In this document: in pieces, positions 44,048 to 59,300 of the stretch
Layout of the letters: every line of letters begins with the position of its first letter
Numbering within the stretch: position 1 is the first letter of the stretch
Assembly (NCBI RefSeq): GCF_008386495.1
Contig: NZ_VTHJ01000045.1
Location: forward strand, 5,777-69,776
Length of the DNA stretch: 64,000 nucleotides
DNA from: Streptomyces tailanensis
GTDB lineage: Bacteria; Actinomycetota; Actinomycetes; Streptomycetales; Streptomycetaceae
Direction of reading: 5' to 3'
Notes under the pieces: model-generated
Told to the model about the DNA's origin: nothing
Seen by the model: the letters and a program-made list of their open reading frames with translations, nothing else
Database searches by the model: none
Made by a program: the position numbers and the translations under genes

Positions 44048-45399
44048 CGCTCTGGAACGGTGATGCTCACCCGGCGGCTGTAGCGCTGCAGGGTGAGATG
44101 GCCGTCATGAGGTTCGCCCGCGTAGCTGTCGAGCATCGCGCCAAGGGGTGTCACCCGCAGGGCACCCGCGCGGAAGAACTCATAGGACAGGCCCATGGTG
44201 CTGTCCGCCGCCGCGTGGAGGCCCACGGTCTGTAGATAGCGGCGCATCGGGTGCAGGACCCGCACGATGTCCTCCCGTGGCAAGGGCTTGACCCAGACCG
44301 TCCCGAACAGAGGGGAGGCGGAAAGCCCGGGGCGGGTGTCCGCGAGGACGTGCCAGCGGCCGTCGGGCGCGCTGAAGGCACGGGTGAGACCGAGGTGTTC
44401 CTCCAGGCGCGCGACCGTGACCACATTGGTGATCTCGGCCTGCTCCGCGGTGCTCGGGGCGAGTGCCGGGACGTTCGCGGCCTCGGCCGCCAGCGCGTCC
44501 GCCACCGCCCGCGCCTTGGCGAACAGCACGTCGGCGTCGAGGGTGTCGACGTAGACGACCTGCGGGCTGGTGCAGGTGCGCTGGCCGTTGCGGAGGACGT
44601 CCCGCGCCAGGCCGCGCAGCGCGTCCATGTCCCGGCGGCCAGTGCGGTCGAGGTAGGTGAGGGAGATCTTCGGGCCCCACTCCACCAGCCGACACCCGGC
44701 CGGGAGGAACTGGGTCACGCCGGCCACCGCTTCTTCGGTTCCCCACACCGTCACTGCGTCGGCCGGACGGCACAGCTCGCGCATCCAGGTGGTATTACGG
44801 GAGGAGAAGCGCAGCACCACCAGGCGGCGGCGCAGTTGTCCGGACGGATCAGCGGCGGCCAGGGCAGCCAGGGCATGCTGCGTGAACAGGCCCTCCATGC
44901 CACTGGTCTTGACGACATTGACATTGCCGGCGAGCAGTCCATCGACTGCACTCATCACACCGGCCACGGCCACATTCCGCGGAGCGATGTGGACCAGTGT
45001 TCCGACCGGCTGCCACAGCTCCGTGGCACCGTCCGCGAAGGGAGCGGCCACGGGCCGGTCCGGGGTGATGCCTCCGAGTTCAGCGGTCAGCTGTGCTGCC
45101 AGGGACGCGGGAGAGAGTGCGTGGGCGAGCGCGGTCAGGGACGCCTCCGCGTCGGCGGCCGGCAGACCGGTGGTGGCGGGGTCCGTCAGGTCGGCGAACA
45201 GCTGACGGTACTCGGCGCCGGCCCGGTTGGTGAGGAACGCAGAGAGCCGCCCGCACGCGGCCAGCACATGCCCTACGTCGAGCGGTCCGGGCAGTGTGGG
45301 CAGGATGCGGCCGAGCTCTCCGAGGCGACTCTCGGCCTCGGACTCGTCGATCCACGCACCCTGCCAGTAGTACGGCGTGGTGCGCTGGGTGCTCTTCAT
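44044..45399 (-). CDS. LuxC-like acyl-CoA/acyl-thioester reductase
   Basis: Member of the aldehyde-dehydrogenase-like LuxC family, which reduces an acyl thioester to an aldehyde with NADPH. In luminous bacteria LuxC takes the acyl group from LuxE. It is 451 aa from the ATG at 45399, which overlaps the LuxE-like stop (ATGA). Cofactor-site features include TLVHIAPRNVAVAGVMSAVD and GNVNVVKTSG. The acyl-accepting cysteine is Cys276 in NGQRTCTSPQ, close to Cys286 in V. harveyi LuxC. There are no luciferase (luxAB) or luxD genes, so the role is biosynthetic. Substrate unknown: either the peptide terminus or a fatty acid. Confidence 0.88.
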   Translation of the reverse strand: MKSTQRTTPYYWQGAWIDESEAESRLGELGRILPTLPGPLDVGHVLAACGRLSAFLTNRAGAEYRQLFADLTDPATTGLPAADAEASLTALAHALSPASLAAQLTAELGGITPDRPVAAPFADGATELWQPVGTLVHIAPRNVAVAGVMSAVDGLLAGNVNVVKTSGMEGLFTQHALAALAAADPSGQLRRRLVVLRFSSRNTTWMRELCRPADAVTVWGTEEAVAGVTQFLPAGCRLVEWGPKISLTYLDRTGRRDMDALRGLARDVLRNGQRTCTSPQVVYVDTLDADVLFAKARAVADALAAEAANVPALAPSTAEQAEITNVVTVARLEEHLGLTRAFSAPDGRWHVLADTRPGLSASPLFGTVWVKPLPREDIVRVLHPMRRYLQTVGLHAAADSTMGLSYEFFRAGALRVTPLGAMLDSYAGEPHDGHLTLQRYSRRVSITVPER

Positions 45400-46607
45400 C
45401 GCTTCTCCAGAAGATCTGTCGCGGCGATGGCGCAATTACGGTTGCGGCGCACCCCGGCACGCCCGTGTACCTCGAACCATGGAGTGCCGATCGAGCAGGC
45501 GCCGGGCGGGTGCAGGGTGCCGAGATCGGCCATCAGAATGCTGTGGGCAGGCAGCGCGGTGATGAACGGCGAGACGAACTGCAGGTAGCCGGGGACACCG
45601 TGGCCGACCGGCTCGAGGGTGCGCACATCCCGGACCACGCAGCGGGACCAGACCGGTACGTGGAAGTGGTGCGAAGGGCATTCGATGTACGGCAGGCAGT
45701 GCTCGACCGAGCCGTAACAGTCCCTGATCCGCTCTTCGGAAATGCCCAGTTGCTCCTGGATGGCGGCACGGAACTCGGTCCGGCTGACAGCCTTGTCGGC
45801 ATGGCTCTTCCAGCCTCCGCCCGTCAGTACGAGGGAACCCTCCGGCAGTTCCAGCGGAGGTACCCCCATCACCGCCATCCGTTCGAGCACCGCGTGCAGG
45901 AAGGCGGGAAATCCGACGAGGCGCACGGGTTCGTCGCGCGCTGCGTATTCGATCAGGGCGTCGATCGAGCCCATGGGATTGAACTCGTGGCCCTCCCCGG
46001 TGTTGCGGAGCGCGTGGCCCACAGAGGCCACGGGAGCGAAGTCACAGAGCTCGTTGACGCCGTGGGCGGCCCCGACGGTCAGGCGTGGATTCGGTTCATG
46101 ACCGAGCACCAGATAGTTGGCGGCTCGCTCGGTGTCGATCAGGCCGAGTTCCTTGATGGTCCAGGCGGCCATGCGTTGGGCGGCGCCGAAGGACCAGGTG
46201 TCGAAGCCGATCTCGGTCTTCTCACCGCCCGTGCCCGAGGACGTCAGTCGCAGTTCGACGGCGTCGGCCGATATTGAGGTGAGCGGGTGCCGCTTGAACA
46301 GGTTGACGTGGATGTACGGCAGGTCGCCGATGTCCTCGACGCTTTGTATGTGCGGCGAGCCGGCGCTTTGCCACATGGCCTGGTACAGGGGGTTGCGGGC
46401 GGCGTGCCAGGCGTTGATCTCGCGCATGGCGGTCACGAAGAGCGCGTCCGCGGCGGCGTCGGAGCGGAAGGGGGTCGGAAGGTCGCACAGCTGCTGCACA
46501 TGGGCCAGCTCGGCGGGCTCCGGGACCGTCAGGGGACGGAAGTACTTGGCGAGCGAGGGAAGTCTGCGTGCGAGTTCCGCGTCAGTCATGGCTGTTGCGG
46601 TCGTCAA
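45396..46607 (-). CDS. LuxE-like acyl-protein synthetase
   Basis: LuxE activates a carboxylate as acyl-AMP and carries it on a cysteine to LuxC. The 403-aa protein has the ATP-loop-like LRLTSSGTGGEKTEIGFD, the ANL-type GGGWKSHADKAVSR and CYGSVEHCLPYIE, and a cysteine about 12 residues from the end (NRNCAIAATDLLEK), where LuxE carries its acyl cysteine. The TTG at 46607 is supported by AGGAG five bases upstream. It is separated from the hydrolase gene by 165 nt, the largest gap in the operon, so a secondary promoter is possible. Confidence 0.87.
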   Translation of the reverse strand: MTTATAMTDAELARRLPSLAKYFRPLTVPEPAELAHVQQLCDLPTPFRSDAAADALFVTAMREINAWHAARNPLYQAMWQSAGSPHIQSVEDIGDLPYIHVNLFKRHPLTSISADAVELRLTSSGTGGEKTEIGFDTWSFGAAQRMAAWTIKELGLIDTERAANYLVLGHEPNPRLTVGAAHGVNELCDFAPVASVGHALRNTGEGHEFNPMGSIDALIEYAARDEPVRLVGFPAFLHAVLERMAVMGVPPLELPEGSLVLTGGGWKSHADKAVSRTEFRAAIQEQLGISEERIRDCYGSVEHCLPYIECPSHHFHVPVWSRCVVRDVRTLEPVGHGVPGYLQFVSPFITALPAHSILMADLGTLHPPGACSIGTPWFEVHGRAGVRRNRNCAIAATDLLEKR

Positions 46608-46772
46608 GGTTTCTCCTGATCTGGTCAGTGGTGGCGGCCGTCTTCCGCCCAGGCATGCGGCAGCCTCACCGCCTACGCGCGGGGCTGCCGGGATCGCCTG
46701 TTGGGCGGCTTTGCGCCTGGTCCCGGCTCACTGCCCCACGCGTACGGGCCAGTGGCAGGACGCCTGCCGGGA

Positions 46773-47519
46773 TCAGCCCCGCAGAAAGTCGACGAGGAGC
46801 GCGGAAATCTCCTTGGGCCGTTCCAGGCTGGGCAGATGACCGCCCCACGGCAGGTGAACCAGCCGGGCGTCGGTGAGCCGGTCGGCCAGGTCCTGGGCCA
46901 CGTCGTTGAAGTAGCCCATGTCGTACTTCCCCGTCACGATCAGGGTCCGGGCGGCGACGGCCGACAGCTCGAACTCGGCCTCCAGCTGATCGAATTCCTC
47001 CTCGGCGGCGAGTTGCACGTCATAGGCGTGCCGCTGCATGGCGCGCACCAGCTCGCGGGCCTCCTCATCGGCGTCCGGCCCCAGCCAGGTCCGCACGTTG
47101 AGTTCCACGGCCCCATCCAGGTCGCCCGCGTCCACCAGGGCCTCCTCCTGCTCGTCGAAAGCATCCAGTTCGTCGGTGGACGGGTGGAGGGGCGAGCCGG
47201 CCGACAACAGGGCCAGTGTGCTCACGCGTTCCGGCCAGCGCGCCGCGAGTTCCAGGGCGACCCGGCCACCGTAGGACGCGCCGACGACCGCGGCGCGCTC
47301 GATGCCCAGCTCGTCGAGGAGTTCGAGCACGTCCTGCGCGTCGTTGTTGGGCTGGTCCGGCACGGGAGTCTCTCCGTAGCCCCGGAAGTCGCACCGCACC
47401 ACCCGGTACCCCGCGTCGATGAGGTCGTGCCACTGCGGATCCCACATGCGCCGGTCGCATGCCGAGGAGTGCAGGAGCACGACCGCACTGCCGGTACCCA
47501 CGATGTCATGAGAAAGCAC
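46773..47519 (-). CDS. Alpha/beta hydrolase
   Basis: A 248-aa hydrolase of the esterase/epoxide-hydrolase-like group. The oxyanion region is VLLHSSACDRRMW, the nucleophile elbow GASYGG has Ser82, and the catalytic His is in LPWGGHLPSLERP. It could hydrolyse the peptide from the last carrier domain, act as an editing enzyme or cleave a tailoring group. GTG start, 9 nt after the aminotransferase gene. Confidence 0.85.
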   Translation of the reverse strand: MLSHDIVGTGSAVVLLHSSACDRRMWDPQWHDLIDAGYRVVRCDFRGYGETPVPDQPNNDAQDVLELLDELGIERAAVVGASYGGRVALELAARWPERVSTLALLSAGSPLHPSTDELDAFDEQEEALVDAGDLDGAVELNVRTWLGPDADEEARELVRAMQRHAYDVQLAAEEEFDQLEAEFELSAVAARTLIVTGKYDMGYFNDVAQDLADRLTDARLVHLPWGGHLPSLERPKEISALLVDFLRG

Positions 47520-47528
47520 TATCTATCC

Positions 47529-48602
47529 CTATCCTTCATTCTCGATGTGGTGTAACTCGACCGGGCGAGGATGGCGGCGCACCCATCCCCAGGTGTCCGG
47601 TGAACGGCCCTGGTGGAGGTCGGTGAGCGCCGCCCTTAGCTCCATCGTCACCGGGCCCTGCTTCCCGCCGCCGATCAGCCAGTCGTTCTCACCGTCGCGC
47701 ACCTGGCCGACCGGTGTGACGAGTGCCGCTGTGCCGCAGGAGAACGTCTCAGTGATGACGCCCGACTCGCTCTCCTCCCGCCACTGGTCGACCGAGATCC
47801 GCTCCTCGCTGACGGTGTAGCCCCGCTCCTCCGCGAGGGTCAGTAGTGAGTCGCGGGTCACGCCGGGCAGCAGAGTGCCGGTAAGCGGGGGAGTCGCCAC
47901 GGTGGCGGTCGGTCCGGTCCCGCGGACGAAGAAGAGATTCATGCCGCCCATCTCCTCGACCCAGCGGTGCTCCACCGCGTCCAGCCACACCACCTGCTGG
48001 CAGCCCGCGTCGGCGGCCGTCTGCTGGGCGAGGAACGCACCCGCGTAGTTCCCGGCGCACTTGGCCTGGCCCGTACCGCCCGGGGCGGCCCGCGAGAACT
48101 CCCGGCTGATCAGCACCGACACCGGGTCCGGCCGGTCGGAGAAGAAGCCGCCCGTCACGAATCCCATGAGCAGGAAGGTGTACGCGCGAGCGGGCCGCAG
48201 CGCCAGGGACGCCTCGCTGGCGAACAGCACCGGCCGCAGATACAGGCTCAGCCCCTCCTCGTCGGCCGGCAGCGCCCCGCCGTCCCGGCGTACGAACGCG
48301 TCCACGGCATCCAGGAAGAGTTCCTCCGGCAGCTCCGGCATGGCGAGGCGCCGCGCCGACTGCTGGAAGCGGCGCGCGTGCGCGTCCGGCCGGAAGGTGC
48401 CGAGCACCCCGTCCTGCCGACGGTGGACCTTCAGGCCCTCGAACACCACTTGGCCGTAGTGCAGCCCTGCCATCGCCGGGCTGAGCCGCAGATCACCGAA
48501 GGGCAGGACCCGCGGACGGCCCGACCAGCCGGTCTCCGCAGTCCACGTCAGCATCACCATGTGGTCGGTGAACCACTCGCCGAACTCACGTCTCGTCGTC
48601 AC
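47529..48602 (-). CDS. Class IV PLP aminotransferase (branched-chain type)
   Basis: A 357-aa aminotransferase related to IlvE. It has LHYGQVVFEGLKVHRRQDG, the PLP lysine Lys181 in GGTGQAKCAGNYAG, the substrate loop EEMGGMNLFFV and the C-terminal ETFSCGTAALVTPVG. GTG start with AGGAG upstream. Within the lipopeptide operon it probably supplies an aliphatic amino acid for one adenylation domain, which fits the Val-like code of the first module. Confidence 0.9.
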   Translation of the reverse strand: MTTRREFGEWFTDHMVMLTWTAETGWSGRPRVLPFGDLRLSPAMAGLHYGQVVFEGLKVHRRQDGVLGTFRPDAHARRFQQSARRLAMPELPEELFLDAVDAFVRRDGGALPADEEGLSLYLRPVLFASEASLALRPARAYTFLLMGFVTGGFFSDRPDPVSVLISREFSRAAPGGTGQAKCAGNYAGAFLAQQTAADAGCQQVVWLDAVEHRWVEEMGGMNLFFVRGTGPTATVATPPLTGTLLPGVTRDSLLTLAEERGYTVSEERISVDQWREESESGVITETFSCGTAALVTPVGQVRDGENDWLIGGGKQGPVTMELRAALTDLHQGRSPDTWGWVRRHPRPVELHHIENEG

Positions 48603-48631
48603 CCGTCGTCTCCTCTCTCCGGCAACTCGCG

Positions 48632-48985
48632 TCAGACGAGGGGGACGAAGAAGAAGGTGTCACGGGTACGGAAGGCTCCACTCGCCGAGAACGTGAAGAA
48701 GTCCGCGAAACGCAGCGCCACCACACGCCCGTCGTGCAGCGTTCCCTCGAACGTGCCGTGCACCGCCGCTCCGTCCTCCCGCACCAGCGCGGTGGACAGG
48801 GCGTGACGGCCCTCCTTGATGACCCGTTGCTCCCGGTAGAACCGCTCCAGTGCGTCCCTGCCGACCAGCGGGTCGTAGCCGGGCCGACGGTAGACCGCCT
48901 CCGGGTCGAAGAGCTCGACGAGCTCGGGCACCTCGCCCGCGTCCACCAGCTCGTAGTAGTGGCGAATGCGCTGTTCCCTGTCCAT
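48632..48985 (-). CDS. SnoaL-like (NTF2-fold) protein
   Basis: A 117-aa cone-shaped NTF2-like protein: MDREQRIRHYYELVDAGEV, then ELFDPEAVYRRPGYDPLVG and ALRFADFFTFSASGAF. Members act as cyclases, isomerases, hydroxylase partners or binding proteins, so the function cannot be set from sequence. The ATG at 48985 has GAGGAGG upstream; a longer frame start is rejected. Lies between the thioesterase and the aminotransferase genes. Confidence 0.78.
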   Translation of the reverse strand: MDREQRIRHYYELVDAGEVPELVELFDPEAVYRRPGYDPLVGRDALERFYREQRVIKEGRHALSTALVREDGAAVHGTFEGTLHDGRVVALRFADFFTFSASGAFRTRDTFFFVPLV

Positions 48986-49022
48986 CGTCAGCCTCCTCGG
49001 GTGCGTGCGTGCCAGTACGGGC

Positions 49023-49790
49023 TCAGTCACGTGATGCCGGCGGGAGCACGGCATCGCGGGCAATGCGGGTGAGGTCGTCGAGCTGCGCGTTCAGATAGAA
49101 GTGACCACCCGGGAAGCTCGTGGCCGTGAACGGTGCCGTCGTCAGCTCTCCCCACGCGCGCAGCTGTGGCTCGGTCGCCCCTGGATCCTCGGTTCCTCCC
49201 AGCGCGGTCACCGGCACGGGCAGCGGCGGATGGCCGACGAACCGGTAGGTCTCGCACAGCTCGTAGTCCGCCCGCAGGATCGGCAGCAGCAGCTCCAGCA
49301 GCTCCGGGTGCTCCAGCACCTCACCGGCCGTCCCCTGCAACGCCTCGATATGCCGGGCCAGCTCTGCGTCCGGCAGCTTGTGCACCACCCCATACGCCGT
49401 GGACCGCGGCAGATGCGGCGCCCCGTACCCGGAGACGACGAGATGGACCGGCGGCCGGCCGACCAGCAGCAGCTCGTGCGTCAACTCGTACGCGAGCAGG
49501 GCGCCCATGCTGTGGCCGAACAGCGCGAACGGCTTGCCGCCCGCACGCTCCACGAGGGACCCGGCGAGGTGCTTCACGATCTCGGCCGCCGAGGTGACCG
49601 GCGGCTCGGCGAACCGGGCCTCCCTGCCCGGCAACTGCACGGGCACCACCTCGACGTCCGGGCCGACCTTCGACTGCCACTCGCGGTACGCCGATGCACC
49701 CGCGCCTGCGTGCGGCAGACAGAACAGCCGTGCCACCGCGTCCGGTGCCGTCGTCTCCGCCGCGAACCAGCGGCCGGTCATGGGCTTCAC
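49023..49790 (-). CDS. Type II thioesterase
   Basis: A 255-aa stand-alone thioesterase that typically clears misprimed NRPS/PKS carriers. It has RLFCLPHAGAGASAYREW, the nucleophile Ser94 in FGHSMGALLAYE, a late LGGTEDPG and His in FPGGHFYLNAQ. The GTG at 49790 has AAGGAG upstream. It lies 64 nt after the last NRPS gene. Since that NRPS has no terminal TE domain, this enzyme or the alpha/beta hydrolase may also release the peptide. Confidence 0.92.
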   Translation of the reverse strand: MKPMTGRWFAAETTAPDAVARLFCLPHAGAGASAYREWQSKVGPDVEVVPVQLPGREARFAEPPVTSAAEIVKHLAGSLVERAGGKPFALFGHSMGALLAYELTHELLLVGRPPVHLVVSGYGAPHLPRSTAYGVVHKLPDAELARHIEALQGTAGEVLEHPELLELLLPILRADYELCETYRFVGHPPLPVPVTALGGTEDPGATEPQLRAWGELTTAPFTATSFPGGHFYLNAQLDDLTRIARDAVLPPASRD

Positions 49791-49854
49791 GTGCTCTCCT
49801 TGGTCCGTGCCTGAGTCGGCCCCGTTTCCCGCAGTGGGTCGGTCTGAGCCGTGG

Positions 49855-56280
<6,426 letters not shown>

Positions 56281-56312
56281 AATCGTTGGTCCGTGTTGCT
56301 GGGGTGGTGCGG

Positions 56313-59300
56313 CTACCGGCTGCCGTCCCGGCGTACATAGGCGGCGCGCGGCACCGCGGTCGGCCCGGCGGGCACGCCGCCTGGCGCGGAGGCCGCGTCG
56401 GCGGCCACCCCGGCCGAGCCGCCGCCGGTCCGCTCCGCGATCTGGCCGGCCACGGCACGCGCAGTGGGCTCGTTGAAGAGCTCGTTCAACGCCAGATCGA
56501 CCCCATAACGCTGCTTGACCTGCGCCAGCAACCGGATCGCCAGCAGCGAATGACCCCCGATCTCGAAGAAGTTGTCGTCCGGCCCCACCTCCGACCGGCC
56601 CAACACCTCCGCGAGCATCGCCGCGACCTCCGCCAACAGCCCGGAACCCACGTCCGCGACCACCCCGGCCGAGCCGCCTTCCGGCAGTCGCAGTGCGGTC
56701 CGGTCGATCTTCCTGTTCGGGTTCTTGGGCAGTTCCTCCAGGCGTACAAGGAGGGCGGGCACCATGTACTCCGGCAGGCGCTCGGCCAGGTGCCGCGTCA
56801 GCTCGTCCACCGTCGGGGTACCGGCGTAGTACGCCACCAGTCGCTTCTCGCCCGTGGACTCGTCGACCACGGTGACCGCCTCCAGCACGCCCGGGTGCGC
56901 GGTGAGCGTGGCGTCGATGTCACCGAGCTCGATGCGGAACCCGCGCACCTTCACCTGAAAGTCGACCCGGCCGAGGAAGTCGATGGTGCCGTTCGGCAGC
57001 CAGCGGGCCAGGTCGCCAGAGGCGTACATACGCGCCCCCGGCATCCCGCTGAACGGGTCCGGCAGGAACTTCTCGGCCGTCAGGTCCGGCCGACCCAGAT
57101 AGCCGCGGCCCAGCCCGTCGCCGCCGATGTACAGCTGGCCGGGCACGCCGATCGGCACTGGGTTGAGCCGCTCATCGAGCACGTACACCTGGGTGTTGGC
57201 GATCGGGCCGCCGATCGGCAGGCGCCAGACATCCTCGGGGACCTCGGACAGCGGCTGCGTCGTCGCGAACGTCGTGGACTCGGTCGGACCGTAGCCGTTG
57301 GTCAGCAGCGGGCCGTTGAGCGCGGCAACCTCGCGGGCGCGCTTCGGGTCCATCGAGTCGCCGCCCACCAGCAGTTGGCGGGTCGACGCGAAGGTGGCAG
57401 GGTCGTAGCCGACGACCTGGGTGAACAGCGGGGTGGCCATGACGACGGTGTGGATGTCGTTGTCGCGCAGGGCCGCCGCCAGCCGCGGCGGTGACAGGAC
57501 GGTGTCCTTGCCAAAGCCGACCAGCCAGCCGCCGTTGAGCAGAGCGCCCCAGACCTCCAGGGTGGCGGCGTCGAAGGCGGTGTTGGACAGCTGGGCCACC
57601 CGGTCGCCGGGCTCCAGGGACAGGTAGTCGGTGTCGCGGACCAGCCGGACGACGTTGCGGTGCGTGATGCAGATGCCCTTCGGCGTCCCCGAGGAACCGG
57701 AGGTGTACATCGCGTACAGCAGCCCGTCCGGGTCGGCAGTGGTCTCCACCGGGCGGTCGTTGGCCGGGTCTGCGGCGGCCTCAGCCGTCAGGAAGTCGCC
57801 GGACGCCAGCCGCGGCAGCTCCGTGTCGACCTCGGTGAGTGAGTCGTCGCCGCGTGCGGTGAGCAGCACCACGGGCCGCGACTCGGCGAGGATCCGCCGC
57901 AGCCGCTGCGGCGGGTGCGCCGGGTCCAGCGGTACGTACGCGCCGCCCGCCTTGGCCACAGCGAGCATGGCCACGACGACTGCCGGGTCACGGTCGACGT
58001 GGAGCCCGACCGGTGTCTCCTCGCGCACTCCCTGGTCGCGCAGGCGCCGGGCCAGCGCGTTGGAGACCCGGTCCAGCTCGCGGTAGGTGTACGTCAGTTC
58101 GCCGTATGTGAGGGCCGGGGCGTCAGGCCGCTGGGCCACCTGCTCGGCGAACAGCTCTGGCACCGTGCGAGTGCGCGGGTAGTCGGTCGAGGTCGTGTTC
58201 CACTTGGCGATCTGGTGCAGCTCCTCCGTCCGGGCGGACGGGATCGCGGCGAGCGGCTCGCCGGGCCGCTCGGCCAGCCGTGCCGCCAGGTCGGCGAAGT
58301 TGGCGCCGAAGCGCTCCACCGTTTCGCGGTCGAAGAGGTCGGTGGAGAAGTTGATGCCCGCTTCCAGGTGGTCGCCGACCTCCGCGACCACCATCGTCAG
58401 GTCGATCTGCGCCGTGCGCCGGACCAGGCCGAGGGACTGGGCCTCCAGCTCCCCGACCCGCACCCGGATGCCGGGGCGGCCGAAGTTGAGCGCCGCCAAG
58501 TCCTCCCCGCCCGCCAGGTGCGACTTGGTGAGGCTGAACATCACCTGGTAGCCGGGCGGGCGGGATGCCTCGCGCGCCAGGCCGAGCCGCTCGACGAGGA
58601 CCGGGAACGGCATGTCCTGGTGCCGCATCGCCCCGGCAACCGTCTGCTTGGTGACTTGTATCTGGTCGGCGAAGCTGCGCTCGCCGACCATCCGGGAGCG
58701 GATCAGCACAGGATTGACGAAGTAGCCCACGACACGATGCAGATCGGCGTCGACACGGCCCGAGGCGGGCACGCCGATCAGGAAGTCGTCCTCGCGGGTG
58801 TAGCGGTGCACCAGTGTCTGGAACACCGACAGGAGCACCACGAAGAGCGTAGTGCCTTCGGCCGTGGCCCGTTCGCGCAGCGCCACGGTCGTGGCGGCAT
58901 CCAGCTCCAGGGTGACCGTGTCGCCGGCGTACGTCTGGACCGGGGGGCGCGGCCGGTCGGCGGGCAGTTCGAGGACCGGGTTGCAGCCGTCGAGCTCACG
59001 GCTCCAGTACTCCCAGAGCCGCTGTCCGCGCGGCGCGTCGAGCAGCGCCCGCTGCCGGTGGGCCAGGTCGGCGTAGCCGGTCTTCGGCGGCGGGGGCAGG
59101 GCCGCGCCACTGCCAGTCTCTCGTGCGTACAGCCGTCCCAGCTCGTCGGTCAGGACCGCCATCGACCACATGTCGACGGCGATGTGGTGCACCACGAGCG
59201 ACAGCACGTCGCCGCCGGGCCTGCGGAACAGGGCAGCCTGCAGCACCCGGCCCCGTGGCAGGTCGAACCTCTCGCCGGCGATCTCGCGCCGCAGCCGCTC

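Noticed and set aside
42758..46607. A bioluminescence (lux) operon
   Set aside because: Only LuxC- and LuxE-like genes are present. There is no luciferase or LuxD, and the genes are embedded in an NRPS operon.
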